From Candidatus Arcticimaribacter sp. (GTDB lineage: Bacteria; Bacteroidota; Bacteroidia; Flavobacteriales; Flavobacteriaceae), in NCBI GenBank assembly GCA_011526285.1, contig WTJU01000044.1, forward strand, positions 1-52,770: a stretch of DNA of 52,770 nt. The letters are read 5' to 3'. Shown piece by piece: positions 1 through 9,130 of this stretch. The notes under the pieces were generated by a model. The model saw nothing but the letters and a program-made list of their open reading frames with translations, had not been told where the DNA came from and made no database searches. Numbering within the stretch: the first letter of the stretch is position 1; the number at the start of each line of letters is the position of its first letter. Made by a program: the position numbers and the translations under genes.

Positions 1-1425
1 GCTCATTTTGAAGAGGAACTAGCACCAAAAGAAAAAAAGGAGAACGCTAAGCAATATCCAGACCCCGTTGCGGTGACTTATCCCAACAATGGTTTTGGGT
101 TTGCAAAACGACCAACTGCACAAAACGTAATCTTTAAAAACGCTACCGTTTGGACCAATGAAGCTGAAGGAATTTTAACCAATACCGATGTATGGGTTGA
201 AAATGGAAAAATTAAAGCTGTAGGAAAAAACCTTTCCGCCAATGGTGTAAAAGAGATTGATGCCACTGGAAAACATCTAACAAGTGGTGTAATTGATGAA
301 CATTCACACATTGGCGCTTCAAGCATTAATGAGGGGGGACACAATTCTTCTGCTGAAGTAACCATTGAAGATGTTATCAATCCAGATGATATTAACCTGT
401 ACCGCAACCTCTCGGGAGGAGTGACTACGCTTCAAATTTTACACGGTTCTGCCAATCCAATTGGTGGTCGTTCAGCCATCATTAAACCAAGATGGGGAGA
501 AAGTGCAGATGGTCTGCTTTACAAAGGAGCAGATCCCTTCATAAAATTTGCCCTTGGAGAAAATGTAAAACAGTCTAACTGGGGAAGTTATTCCCGTTTT
601 CCACAAACCCGAATGGGAGTAGAACAAGTATTTGTAGACTATTTTCAACGTGCAAAAGAGTACCAACAAAATTGGAAAACCTACAATGCACTACCCAAAA
701 AAGTTAAAGCCAGAACCCCAGCCCCTCGCTATGATATTGAAATGGAAACCTTGGTGGAAATTCTCAATGGAGAACGCTTTATTTCTTGTCACTCCTATGT
801 GCAAAGCGAAATTAATATGCTCATGAAAGTGGCAGAGCGTTTTGGTGTTACCATCAATACCTTTACCCACATTCTTGAAGGCTATAAAGTGGCCGATAAA
901 ATGAAAGAGCACGGTGTAGGTGGTTCAACATTTTCCGACTGGTGGGCGTACAAATATGAAGTAAACGATGCTATCCCCTTCAATGGCGCCATTATGCACA
1001 GCCAAGGAGTTACGGTTGCCTATAATTCTGATGATGCAGAAATGTCTCGTCGCTTAAATCAAGAAGCAGCCAAAGCTGTAAAATACGGTGGTGTGTCTGA
1101 AGAGGATGCTTGGAAATTTGTCACCCTAAACCCTGCAAAACTATTGCATATAGATGATGAAGTAGGTAGTGTGAAAGTGGGAAAATCAGCAGATCTTGTC
1201 GTGTGGAACGACCACCCTATGTCAATCTATGCTGTAGCAGAAAAAACAATGATAGAGGGCGTTTTCTATTACGAATTAGACCGAGCGACTGCACAAGTTG
1301 ACGTAATTCAAAAAGAGCGTAATCAACTCATTCAACAAATGCTTACCGCTAAAAACGGAGGCGCACCAACCCAAAAAGCACCTAAGAAACAAGCACGTGA
1401 ATTCCATTGTGAAACTTTAGACTAA
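1..1425 (+). CDS. Amidohydrolase family protein, C-terminal part (5' end outside window)
   Basis: The reading frame is open from base 1, so the ORF-track start (a GTG at 73) is internal and the gene begins upstream of the window; 474 codons are visible. The visible part is a complete-looking metal-dependent amidohydrolase module: a beta-sandwich start (VWVENGKIKAVG), the HxH metal motif in DEHSHIG, later His residues (SCHSY, THILEG), the catalytic-type Asp in NSDDAEMSRR, and the closing GKSADLVVWNDHP segment. Proteins of this superfamily hydrolyse amide or ring bonds in the manner of imidazolonepropionase or dihydroorotase; the substrate here cannot be read from sequence. It ends 5 bases before a second, signal-peptide-bearing amidohydrolase, so the two are probably co-expressed and both exported. 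The missing N-terminal part may hold a signal peptide. Confidence 0.85.
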   Translation, partial: AHFEEELAPKEKKENAKQYPDPVAVTYPNNGFGFAKRPTAQNVIFKNATVWTNEAEGILTNTDVWVENGKIKAVGKNLSANGVKEIDATGKHLTSGVIDEHSHIGASSINEGGHNSSAEVTIEDVINPDDINLYRNLSGGVTTLQILHGSANPIGGRSAIIKPRWGESADGLLYKGADPFIKFALGENVKQSNWGSYSRFPQTRMGVEQVFVDYFQRAKEYQQNWKTYNALPKKVKARTPAPRYDIEMETLVEILNGERFISCHSYVQSEINMLMKVAERFGVTINTFTHILEGYKVADKMKEHGVGGSTFSDWWAYKYEVNDAIPFNGAIMHSQGVTVAYNSDDAEMSRRLNQEAAKAVKYGGVSEEDAWKFVTLNPAKLLHIDDEVGSVKVGKSADLVVWNDHPMSIYAVAEKTMIEGVFYYELDRATAQVDVIQKERNQLIQQMLTAKNGGAPTQKAPKKQAREFHCETLD

Positions 1426-1430
1426 CAACT

Positions 1431-2720
1431 ATGAAAAAGATATTATTTACCCTTAGTTGCGTGTGCAGTTTAGCGATTGCTACCGCACAACAAACCCCAG
1501 CGGCTAATCAAGCCAAAAGCATATTAATTCAAGGGGCTACCCTCCACATTGGAGATGGAAGTGTTCTAGAAAACGGAATGCTTGGAATCGATAACGGAAA
1601 GATTGTTGAATTGGGAGAAGCTGGAACAGAACAAAACAGCTATGCTACGACCATTGATGCAAAAGGGAAACACCTCTACCCAGGTTTTATTGCTGCCAAC
1701 AGTACCGTTGGTATGGTTGAAATTGACGCTGTTCGTCCGACCAATGATTTAAATGAAATCGGAACATTTTTACCACACATAAGAACCATCATTGCGTATA
1801 ATGCAGAATCAAAGGTTGTAGAATCACTCCGACCCAATGGTATTTTAACTGCTCAAATTGTTCCAACACGTGGTCGAATTGCAGGAAGCTCTTCTGTTGT
1901 TCAACTTGATGCGTGGAACTGGGAAGACGCGAGTTTAAAAACAGATGAAGGAATTCATGTGTATTGGCCGCGTTCCTACCGTCGTGGTAATGCCTCTAAA
2001 GGGGAAGATCCCTTGGTGTATGACCAAAAAAACTACAGCAAACAAGTTGATGAGCTTAAGCAATATCTCGTGAAAGCAAAAACTTTCCAAAAAGGAGAAC
2101 GTCCTAAAAGTTTACCCAATGCAGCTTTAGCTGGGGTATTCACGGGAGCGCAACAAGTTTACCTGCACGCCAAAGAGAAACGTCAGATTTTAGACGGTAT
2201 TGAACTCTTGAAAAAACAAGGAATACAACACATTGTTCTTGTGGGAGGTGATGATGCTCATCTTGTTCTCCCCTACTTAAAAGAGCACAATATACCTGTG
2301 ATACTCTCACGCCCTCACCGTTTACCAAACACCGCAGACGAGGACGTTAAACTTCCCTTTAAAATGGCAAAGCTATTGATGGATGCTGGCTTGACCATTA
2401 CAATAGATGTAAGTGGTAGAATGGAACGTATGAATACGCGTAACTTACCTTTCTATGCTGGAACATTTGCTGCTTATGGCGTTGCAAAGGAAAAAGCTGT
2501 AGAAATGATTACACTAAATGCTGCAAAGATTTTAGGAATCGATGAGCGTTTAGGGAGCCTTGAAGTTGGAAAAGACGCCACTGTATTCATTGCTGAAGGT
2601 GATGCGCTCGACATGCGCACCAACCAATTGAGTCACGCCTTTATTCAGGGAAGAGAAATTAGCCTAGAAACGCATCAAACAGAACTGTGGAAGCGTTACA
2701 TGGAAAAATTTTCACGCTAA
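1431..2720 (+). CDS. Secreted amidohydrolase-like protein lacking the HxH metal site
   Basis: A 429-residue protein with a clear signal peptide (MKKILFTLSCVCSLAIATAQ). The fold markers of an amidohydrolase are present: an N-terminal beta-sandwich strand set (LGIDNGKIVELGEAG), the ALDA-like NAAKILGIDERLGSLEVGKDA closing segment and a C-terminal tail. However, where active members have PGxIDxHxH this protein reads PGFIAANSTVG, and where the upstream paralogue has the Asp in NSDDAEMSRR it reads DVSGRMERMN. It is therefore probably not a normal binuclear metal hydrolase; it may be a non-catalytic partner of the upstream gene, which it follows by 5 bases. Start chosen because it gives a perfect signal peptide. 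Family call is good; lack of activity is an inference. Confidence 0.8.
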   Translation: MKKILFTLSCVCSLAIATAQQTPAANQAKSILIQGATLHIGDGSVLENGMLGIDNGKIVELGEAGTEQNSYATTIDAKGKHLYPGFIAANSTVGMVEIDAVRPTNDLNEIGTFLPHIRTIIAYNAESKVVESLRPNGILTAQIVPTRGRIAGSSSVVQLDAWNWEDASLKTDEGIHVYWPRSYRRGNASKGEDPLVYDQKNYSKQVDELKQYLVKAKTFQKGERPKSLPNAALAGVFTGAQQVYLHAKEKRQILDGIELLKKQGIQHIVLVGGDDAHLVLPYLKEHNIPVILSRPHRLPNTADEDVKLPFKMAKLLMDAGLTITIDVSGRMERMNTRNLPFYAGTFAAYGVAKEKAVEMITLNAAKILGIDERLGSLEVGKDATVFIAEGDALDMRTNQLSHAFIQGREISLETHQTELWKRYMEKFSR

Positions 2721-2724
2721 GAAT

Positions 2725-3507
2725 ATGCTACTGATTTCCAGTCCGCAAAATGCACACTTTAAACGAGTTAAATCGTTACAAGAAAAAGCGCGCAAGCGCA
2801 AAGAAGAGCAGTGCTTTGTCATTGAAGGGGAAAAGGAAATCTTACACGCCCAGGCAGGAGGTTTCGAATTAATTCAACTGTACCTAAAAGAAGGGCATCA
2901 ACCCGATAGTAGTATAAATCATTCAACTAAAACAGAGGACATCAAAATGGTGTCCTCTCTTTTTGAACGCTTGTGTTACCGCACTACCTCAACAGTATTG
3001 GCAATTGCAAAATGTAAATCTCACGCACTAGCAACATTAAAATTACCACAAGAGAATTCCCTTATTTTAATTGCTGAGTCGCCTGAAAAGCCAGGAAATA
3101 TTGGTGCTTTATTACGCACAGCAGATGCCATGGCCGTTGATGCAGTCATACTCGCTGCGCCTAAAACAGAATTATATAATCCCAATGTAATTCGTTCTAG
3201 CGTTGGGTGCATTTTTTCTGTTCCAATTGCGGTAACTGATCGGAAAGAATTATTTCACTTTCTGGCACAAAAAGAAATCCCTGTTTACAGCGCTGCTCTA
3301 GCAGAATCGTCTAAACCCTACACCATGTTCGATTATTCGAAAGCTACAGCTATCGCTGTGGGAACAGAAGATACAGGTCTTTCCCCAGAATGGATGATGG
3401 AAAAAAGCACACCCATTATTATTCCTATGCTTGGAAAAAATGACTCCCTAAACGTATCGGTAGCTGCTGGCATTCTTCTTGCAGAGGTTCAACGTCAAAG
3501 AAACTAA
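2725..3507 (+). CDS. TrmH/SpoU-family RNA 2'-O-methyltransferase
   Basis: 260 residues. The N-terminal substrate-binding region (SPQNAHFKRVKSLQEKARKR, then FVIEGEKEI) is followed by the SPOUT knot motifs: motif 1 in KPGNIGALLRTADA, motif 2 in NPNVIRSSVGCIFSVPI, and motif 3 in GTEDTGLSPEWM with IPMLGKNDSLNVSVAAGILL. These bind S-adenosylmethionine and carry the catalytic Arg, so it should methylate a ribose 2'-OH of 23S rRNA or tRNA in the cytoplasm; which nucleotide cannot be told. It starts 4 bases after the amidohydrolase stop, so it may be read from the same transcript although functionally unrelated. Confidence 0.9.
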   Translation: MLLISSPQNAHFKRVKSLQEKARKRKEEQCFVIEGEKEILHAQAGGFELIQLYLKEGHQPDSSINHSTKTEDIKMVSSLFERLCYRTTSTVLAIAKCKSHALATLKLPQENSLILIAESPEKPGNIGALLRTADAMAVDAVILAAPKTELYNPNVIRSSVGCIFSVPIAVTDRKELFHFLAQKEIPVYSAALAESSKPYTMFDYSKATAIAVGTEDTGLSPEWMMEKSTPIIIPMLGKNDSLNVSVAAGILLAEVQRQRN

Positions 3508-3552
3508 AGCCATACGTTCGCCGCTTAAAAAAGAATTGCGTAAATTACTACT

Positions 3553-5754
3553 ATGCTTGTTGATGAAGAAATAGAAAATAAAGAGATAGCGAAACAGTAT
3601 AAGGAGCTACTGCGGATTAGTTATTTGCAACTAACAAATGAAGACAAAAAACTCATACGTTTAGCCTTCAATACAGCTGTTGATGCACACAAGAACCAAC
3701 GTCGAAAATCAGGGGAAGCTTACATTTTCCACCCAATCGCTGTTGCTAAAATAGTCGCATCAGAAATTGGCTTAGATGCCACCTCAATCGCAGCTGCACT
3801 TCTTCACGATACTGTTGAGGATACAGAATATACCCTTAACGATATTGAACGTTTGTTTGGCAATACGGTGGCTAAAATTGTTCATGGGCTTACAAAAATC
3901 TCCCACCTCAAGAAAGACACGGATATTTCCTTACAAGCAGAGAACTTCCGTAAAATGCTTTTAACGCTTAATGATGACATACGCGTTATCATTATAAAAA
4001 TTGCAGACCGTTTACATAACATGCAAACCATGGATGCCATGCCTGAATACAAACAGGTAAAAATAGCATCTGAAACACTTTACATCTATGCTCCTCTCGC
4101 CCACCGCATTGGAATGTATAACATCAAAACTGAGCTTGAAGACTTAAGTCTTAAGTATACAGAACCTCAGCGTTTTGATGCAATCAAAAACAAAATTGAA
4201 GAAAGTCAAGAAGAACAGAATAAATACATTAAATCATTCTCTAACTTTTTGAAAGACTCCCTTGATAAAGAAAAACTCAATTATTTCATCAAAGGGCGCA
4301 GTAAGTCCATTTTTTCGATTCACAAAAAAATGCAGCGGCAAAACATTAGCTATGAACAGGTTTTCGACAAGTTTGCCATTCGCATTGTGTATAAATCATC
4401 ACCTAAAAACGAGAAATTTTTAGCCTGGAAGATCTACTCTATAATTACCGATCACTTTACCCCCAACCCAACCCGACTGCGCGATTGGATCTCATCACCA
4501 AAATCAAACGGGTATGAGTCGCTGCACATTACCGTTATGGGGCCCAATAACAAATGGGTAGAAGTTCAAATTCGATCAGAGCGAATGCATGAAATTGCCG
4601 AGAAAGGTTATGCAGCTCATTACAGATACAAACAAGGAGAAGAAAAAGAAACGGGAATTGATGTTTGGCTCAATCGTTTACAGGAAGTCTTAGAATCAAA
4701 AGACTCAAACGCCGTTGATTTTGTAGAAAACTTCAAGCTCAATCTCTACGCCGAAGAAATATTTGTCTTCACCCCTCAGGGAGACTTAAAATCACTCCCA
4801 CAAGGTTCATCAGCGCTAGACTTCGCATATTCAATTCACACAGAGATTGGCGGAAAAACAAGAGGGGCAAGAGTGAATGGAAAATTAGTTCCGCTTTCCC
4901 GCACACTTAAAAGTGGAGACTTGGTTGAAATCATTACTTCTTCTACGTCTAAACCCACTGCCAACTGGCTAGACTATGTAATTACCTCTAGGGCTAGAAA
5001 TAATATAAAATCTGCGCTAAACGAAGAAAAAAAGAGAATTGCCGAAGAAGGAAAAGAAATTTTACGCAGAAAATTAAAGCATTTGCGAATAAATATGGAC
5101 GATAAATCCATTCGTCAATTGGTCATTTTCTTTAAAGTGAATTCTAGTCTTGACTTGTTTTATCGCGTTGGTCTAGGAACTATAGACAACCGCAAACTAA
5201 AAGAATTTGCTACGACATTTAACAACACCTTCTTAAATTTCTTCAAGAAACGTTTACGAAGTTCATCCCCTCCAAAAACAGTTGATAATGATGAGTTTGT
5301 TTCGCGCTATGACAAGCTAGTTTTTGGGAAAGAACGCGAGGAATTACCCTACAAACTTTCGCCTTGTTGTCATCCTATTGCCGGAGACAAAGTATTTGGT
5401 TTTGTTACCATAAACGAAGGAATAAAGGTGCACAAACACAATTGTTCTAACGCTGTGGCCATGCAATCAAACTTTGCCTACCGCATTGTTCCTGCTTGGT
5501 GGGTGGACTCGAGTGAACAAGAATTTACGGCAGAATTAGAACTTAGTGGCATTGATCAAAAAGGATTGGTCAATCAAGTAACACGGGTTATTTCAAACAA
5601 TCTTAATGTCGACATCAAGAAAATAAACTTTCACACCGAAGAAGAACTGTTCAAAGGCATTATTACCATGCGGGTAAACAATAAAGGCACCCTCAAAAAG
5701 CTCAAACAACAGTTGATGAAAATCAACGGAATTGAAAAGGTAAGTCGCCATTAA
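3553..5754 (+). CDS. Bifunctional (p)ppGpp synthetase/hydrolase RelA/SpoT
   Basis: 733 residues, the usual length of a long RSH enzyme. Order of domains: HD hydrolase (HPIAVAK, LLHDTVEDT, DRLHNMQTMD; residues about 50-160), synthetase (GRSKSIFSIHKKM with the RxKxxxSIxxK pattern, FAIRIV, then GYESLHITV; about 240-360), TGS (FVFTPQGDLKSLPQGSSALDFAYSIHTEIG), a Cys/His-bearing zinc-finger-like segment (KLSPCCHPIAGD, HKHNCSNA) and a C-terminal ACT domain. The HD residues and synthetase motifs are all intact, so it should both make and degrade (p)ppGpp in the stringent response. The next genes are a Fur regulator and purA; ppGpp is a known inhibitor of PurA, so the neighbourhood may be functional. 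No clear TAnnTTTG box was seen in the 45-base gap upstream. Confidence 0.93.
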   Translation: MLVDEEIENKEIAKQYKELLRISYLQLTNEDKKLIRLAFNTAVDAHKNQRRKSGEAYIFHPIAVAKIVASEIGLDATSIAAALLHDTVEDTEYTLNDIERLFGNTVAKIVHGLTKISHLKKDTDISLQAENFRKMLLTLNDDIRVIIIKIADRLHNMQTMDAMPEYKQVKIASETLYIYAPLAHRIGMYNIKTELEDLSLKYTEPQRFDAIKNKIEESQEEQNKYIKSFSNFLKDSLDKEKLNYFIKGRSKSIFSIHKKMQRQNISYEQVFDKFAIRIVYKSSPKNEKFLAWKIYSIITDHFTPNPTRLRDWISSPKSNGYESLHITVMGPNNKWVEVQIRSERMHEIAEKGYAAHYRYKQGEEKETGIDVWLNRLQEVLESKDSNAVDFVENFKLNLYAEEIFVFTPQGDLKSLPQGSSALDFAYSIHTEIGGKTRGARVNGKLVPLSRTLKSGDLVEIITSSTSKPTANWLDYVITSRARNNIKSALNEEKKRIAEEGKEILRRKLKHLRINMDDKSIRQLVIFFKVNSSLDLFYRVGLGTIDNRKLKEFATTFNNTFLNFFKKRLRSSSPPKTVDNDEFVSRYDKLVFGKEREELPYKLSPCCHPIAGDKVFGFVTINEGIKVHKHNCSNAVAMQSNFAYRIVPAWWVDSSEQEFTAELELSGIDQKGLVNQVTRVISNNLNVDIKKINFHTEEELFKGIITMRVNNKGTLKKLKQQLMKINGIEKVSRH

Positions 5755-5793
5755 GAAAAGAAACACTACTTTTACTTTAGATATTTTGGGAAT

Positions 5794-6234
5794 ATGGCTG
5801 AAGAAAAAGACCAACAAGAAATTGTCAAAAATGTTTTCATTGGATTTCTGGATCAACACAAACACAGAAAAACACCTGAACGATTTGCCATTTTACATGA
5901 AATCTACGAACACAACGACCACTTCGATATAGAATCACTCTATATCAAAATGAAAAACAAAAACTACCGTGTGAGTCGTGCAACACTATACAATACCGTA
6001 GATCTCTTGCTAGAATCTGGATTAATTCGAAAACATCAGTTTGGAGCACAAGCACAATATGAAAAATCGTTTTTTGACAAGCAGCACGACCATATTATCA
6101 TGACAGATACAGGAGAAGTGAAAGAGTTTTGCGATCCTAGAATCCAGTCAATAAAAAAAACAATTGAAGAGGTGTTTAATGTTGATATTCACCACCATTC
6201 TTTATACTTTTACGGCACCAAAAAAGAATCTTAA
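5794..6234 (+). CDS. Fur-family metal-dependent transcriptional regulator
   Basis: 146 residues with the Fur winged-helix ([28 protein letters not shown], then [19 protein letters not shown]) and the dimerisation domain with metal-binding residues ([20 protein letters not shown], later [11 protein letters not shown]). Only one Cys is present (C113, KEFCDP), so the CxxC structural zinc site found in many Fur/PerR/Zur proteins is missing. It would repress target genes when bound to Fe, Zn or another metal; which one cannot be called. It lies 39 bases after relA/spoT and 14 bases before purA, most likely in one transcript. A degenerate -7-like sequence (TATTTTGG) sits just upstream of the start. 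Confidence 0.88.
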   Translation: MAEEKDQQEIVKNVFIGFLDQHKHRKTPERFAILHEIYEHNDHFDIESLYIKMKNKNYRVSRATLYNTVDLLLESGLIRKHQFGAQAQYEKSFFDKQHDHIIMTDTGEVKEFCDPRIQSIKKTIEEVFNVDIHHHSLYFYGTKKES

Positions 6235-6248
6235 ATACCCACTACCAT

Positions 6249-7520
6249 ATGTCGGTTGATTTACTTCTAGGACTCCAATGGGGAGACGAAGGAAAAGGAA
6301 AAATTGTTGATGTCCTTACCAAAGATTACGATATTATCGCACGATTTCAAGGTGGCCCCAATGCTGGGCACACCTTAAAATTTGATGGGATCTCACATGT
6401 GCTACACACCATTCCCTCAGGAATATTTCACCCAACAGCACTTAATATAATTGGCAACGGAGTTGTCATTGATCCCGTTATCTTCAAGGGAGAGCTCGAT
6501 AAACTAGCCGATTTTAAGATCGACTTCACCAAAAAGCTTTATGTCTCTAAAAAGGCACACCTGATTTTACCCACACATCGCTTACTCGATGCCGCATCAG
6601 AAGCCGCTAAAGGGAAAGCAAAAATTGGTTCAACCCTAAAAGGAATTGGTCCAACCTATATGGACAAAACTGGAAGAAACGGTATACGTGTTGGGGATAT
6701 TTTACTGGACGATTGGAAAGAGCGGTACGCTACACTTCGCGATAAACATTTAAAAATGTTATCGAATTATGACAGCAATATAGAGTATGACCTCACCGAC
6801 CTAGAAGCTACTTTCTTTGAAAGCTTAGAGACATTAAAAACACTACCTCTCATTGATAGTGAACATTTCTTACATACCGCCCAAAAGGAAAATAAAAAGA
6901 TTTTAGCTGAAGGAGCGCAAGGTTCCCTCCTAGATATTGACTTTGGTACCTACCCTTTTGTCACCTCATCTACCACCACAGCTGCAGGTGCTTGTACCGG
7001 TCTAGGCATTGCCCCTAATGCAGTAGGCGAAGTATTCGGGATTTTTAAAGCCTACACTACCCGTGTAGGTAGCGGTCCATTCCCAACAGAGTTGTTTGAT
7101 GAAGTGGGAGAAACAATGGGGCGTGTTGGACATGAATTTGGCGCCACCACCGGACGCGCAAGACGCTGCGGCTGGATTGATCTTGTAGCCCTTAAATATG
7201 CCATACGTGTAAACGGTGTAACACAACTTATGATGATGAAAGGCGATGTATTGTCTGGTTTTCCAACTATCAAAGTTTGCACCCAATACAAAACAAAAGA
7301 GGGTAACATTGAGCATTTCCCATTCTCTATTGAGCCCAATAATGTAACTCCAGAATACATTGAACTTCCCGGTTGGAAAGAAGATCTAACACAAATGAGC
7401 ACAGAAGAAGAATTCCCTGCAGAATTCAATGCTTACATTGCGTTTTTAGAAAAAGAACTGGAAACTCCCATTAAAATTGTCTCGGTAGGGCCCGACAGAA
7501 AACAGACCATTTTTAGATAA
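6249..7520 (+). CDS. purA: Adenylosuccinate synthetase
   Basis: 423 residues, full length for the family. N-terminal GTP/IMP-binding signature LGLQWGDEGKGKIVDVL, the NAGHTLKFDG segment, GSTLKGIGPTYMDK, the TTGRARRCGWIDLVAL signature and a C-terminal SVGPDRKQTI. It joins IMP and aspartate with GTP hydrolysis to give adenylosuccinate, the first committed step to AMP, in the cytoplasm. The gene follows the Fur-family gene by 14 bases and precedes the OstA-like gene by 12 bases. Nothing is unusual in the sequence. Confidence 0.97.
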   Translation: MSVDLLLGLQWGDEGKGKIVDVLTKDYDIIARFQGGPNAGHTLKFDGISHVLHTIPSGIFHPTALNIIGNGVVIDPVIFKGELDKLADFKIDFTKKLYVSKKAHLILPTHRLLDAASEAAKGKAKIGSTLKGIGPTYMDKTGRNGIRVGDILLDDWKERYATLRDKHLKMLSNYDSNIEYDLTDLEATFFESLETLKTLPLIDSEHFLHTAQKENKKILAEGAQGSLLDIDFGTYPFVTSSTTTAAGACTGLGIAPNAVGEVFGIFKAYTTRVGSGPFPTELFDEVGETMGRVGHEFGATTGRARRCGWIDLVALKYAIRVNGVTQLMMMKGDVLSGFPTIKVCTQYKTKEGNIEHFPFSIEPNNVTPEYIELPGWKEDLTQMSTEEEFPAEFNAYIAFLEKELETPIKIVSVGPDRKQTIFR

Positions 7521-7532
7521 GCCTCCTAAGCT

Positions 7533-9119
7533 GTGAAAAAAGCGCTTTCACATTTTGTCCTGCTAATCCTCTTCTTAAGCGGAGGTCAGTTAATGGGACA
7601 GGAAAAACGTGTTATCACCATTCAACAAGCTGGCTCTTTTGGGAAAGATGAAGCCAATTTCCCCGGTGCAAACATCCTGCTTAAAAAAGATAATATTCGT
7701 GTAAAATTATTCCACCAAGGCGCATTAATAGAATCTGATAAATCTTTTTTTTACTCAAAGAAAAACGCCTTTAAAGCACAAGGTGAAGTCATTTTCACAC
7801 AAGGAGACAGTATTCGAATGACCAGCGCATTTATGGAATACGATGGTGAAACAGGAAAAGCCAAGGCTTGGGGAAATGTTTTTTTAGAACAACCCGATAT
7901 GACCTTGGAAACCGACACGCTTTTTTTAGACCGCTTTGATGATTTGGCTTACTATGAAACACCAGGTACAATTATCGACAGCGCGAGTGTTTTAAAAAGC
8001 AATCGTGGGCGCTACTATATGAAAGAAAAAAAATATCGCTTTCTATCAAACGTACGTATCAAAAACCCAGAGTACCAAGTTACCTCTAGCCAGTTGGACT
8101 ATTACACCGAGTCGAACAAAGCCTTCCTTTACGGACCAACAAAAATAATTGGGGAAGATTATGATATCTACTGTGAAAAAGGGTTCTATGACACCCAAAA
8201 CCAAAGGGGATATTTTAACCGCAATGCGGAGATTTTATACAACAATAAAATCATTAACGGTGACAGTCTCTACTTTGAAAACAGTAGAAACTACGCAGCA
8301 GCTACCAATAAAGTTGAAATTACCGACACCATCAATAAATCCATCATTCGAGGGAATTATGCTGAAATATTTAAAGCGAAAGACTCGGCTATTATTACGC
8401 GAAGAGCAGTAGCAATTAACATCATAGAAAATGACTCGCTTTACATTCATGCCGATACCTTGGTTGGAACTGGACCCTCAGAGGCGCGCATACTTAGGGG
8501 GTACTATGGTGTGAAAATATTAAAACAAGACCTAAGAGGTAAATCTGATTCCCTCTATTTAGATGAGACCATTGGTCGGATTGAATTACTCAAGCGCCCC
8601 TTGTCTAAAAAAGAGGCCCAAGTACTTTCAAGCGAAGAAAAAAACAAGCGCAACCCTGTTATGTGGTTCAATCAAAGTCAAATGAGTGGCGAAGTCATTT
8701 ATATGAAAACTGATTTTGAAACAAAAAAACTCGATTCGCTCTTTATTTTTGGAAACGCATTCATCGTTGAAAAAGACAGTTTAAGTAGTGACGGATATAA
8801 TCAAATTGTAGGCACTGAACTCTATGGCGATTTTCTAGATGGAGCATTAAATGAACTCGATGTGATAAAAAACACACAAGTACTCTATTATCTGTATTCA
8901 GACAGTGGGGAGCTAGTGGGTATAGACAAGACCATTTGTAGTGCTCTAAACATTACTTTTAAAGAAAATGAAATTGAAGATATTTCATTTTACGTAAGCC
9001 CTGAGGGGGACGTTTTCCCAGATAAAGAACTCGATCCAAACCTTCGAAAATTGGAAGGGTTCCTTTGGCGCGAGGAAGAACGTCCGAAAACCCTAGAAGA
9101 CTTATTTAAAAAAGATTAA
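7533..9119 (+). CDS. OstA-like/LptA-type periplasmic protein
   Basis: 528 residues starting at a GTG codon directly followed by a good signal peptide (MKKALSHFVLLILFLSGGQLMGQ). The mature protein carries repeated beta-jellyroll strands of the LptA/OstA N-terminal type, for example SDKSFFYSKKNAFKAQGEV, YDGETGKAKAWGNVFL and NRNAEILYNNKIINGDSLYF. Bacteroidota use such long OstA-like proteins where proteobacteria have short LptA; the expected role is moving lipopolysaccharide or lipooligosaccharide across the periplasm. There is no LptD barrel in the ORF. It starts 12 bases after purA and ends 11 bases before the aminotransferase. The exact role in transport is inferred from family membership. 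Confidence 0.85.
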   Translation: MKKALSHFVLLILFLSGGQLMGQEKRVITIQQAGSFGKDEANFPGANILLKKDNIRVKLFHQGALIESDKSFFYSKKNAFKAQGEVIFTQGDSIRMTSAFMEYDGETGKAKAWGNVFLEQPDMTLETDTLFLDRFDDLAYYETPGTIIDSASVLKSNRGRYYMKEKKYRFLSNVRIKNPEYQVTSSQLDYYTESNKAFLYGPTKIIGEDYDIYCEKGFYDTQNQRGYFNRNAEILYNNKIINGDSLYFENSRNYAAATNKVEITDTINKSIIRGNYAEIFKAKDSAIITRRAVAINIIENDSLYIHADTLVGTGPSEARILRGYYGVKILKQDLRGKSDSLYLDETIGRIELLKRPLSKKEAQVLSSEEKNKRNPVMWFNQSQMSGEVIYMKTDFETKKLDSLFIFGNAFIVEKDSLSSDGYNQIVGTELYGDFLDGALNELDVIKNTQVLYYLYSDSGELVGIDKTICSALNITFKENEIEDISFYVSPEGDVFPDKELDPNLRKLEGFLWREEERPKTLEDLFKKD

Positions 9120-9130
9120 ACTGCTGTGTG

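Noticed and set aside
7002-7429. Antisense ORFs of 104 and 125 residues inside purA
   Set aside because: Shadows of a clearly real purA; no family resemblance.
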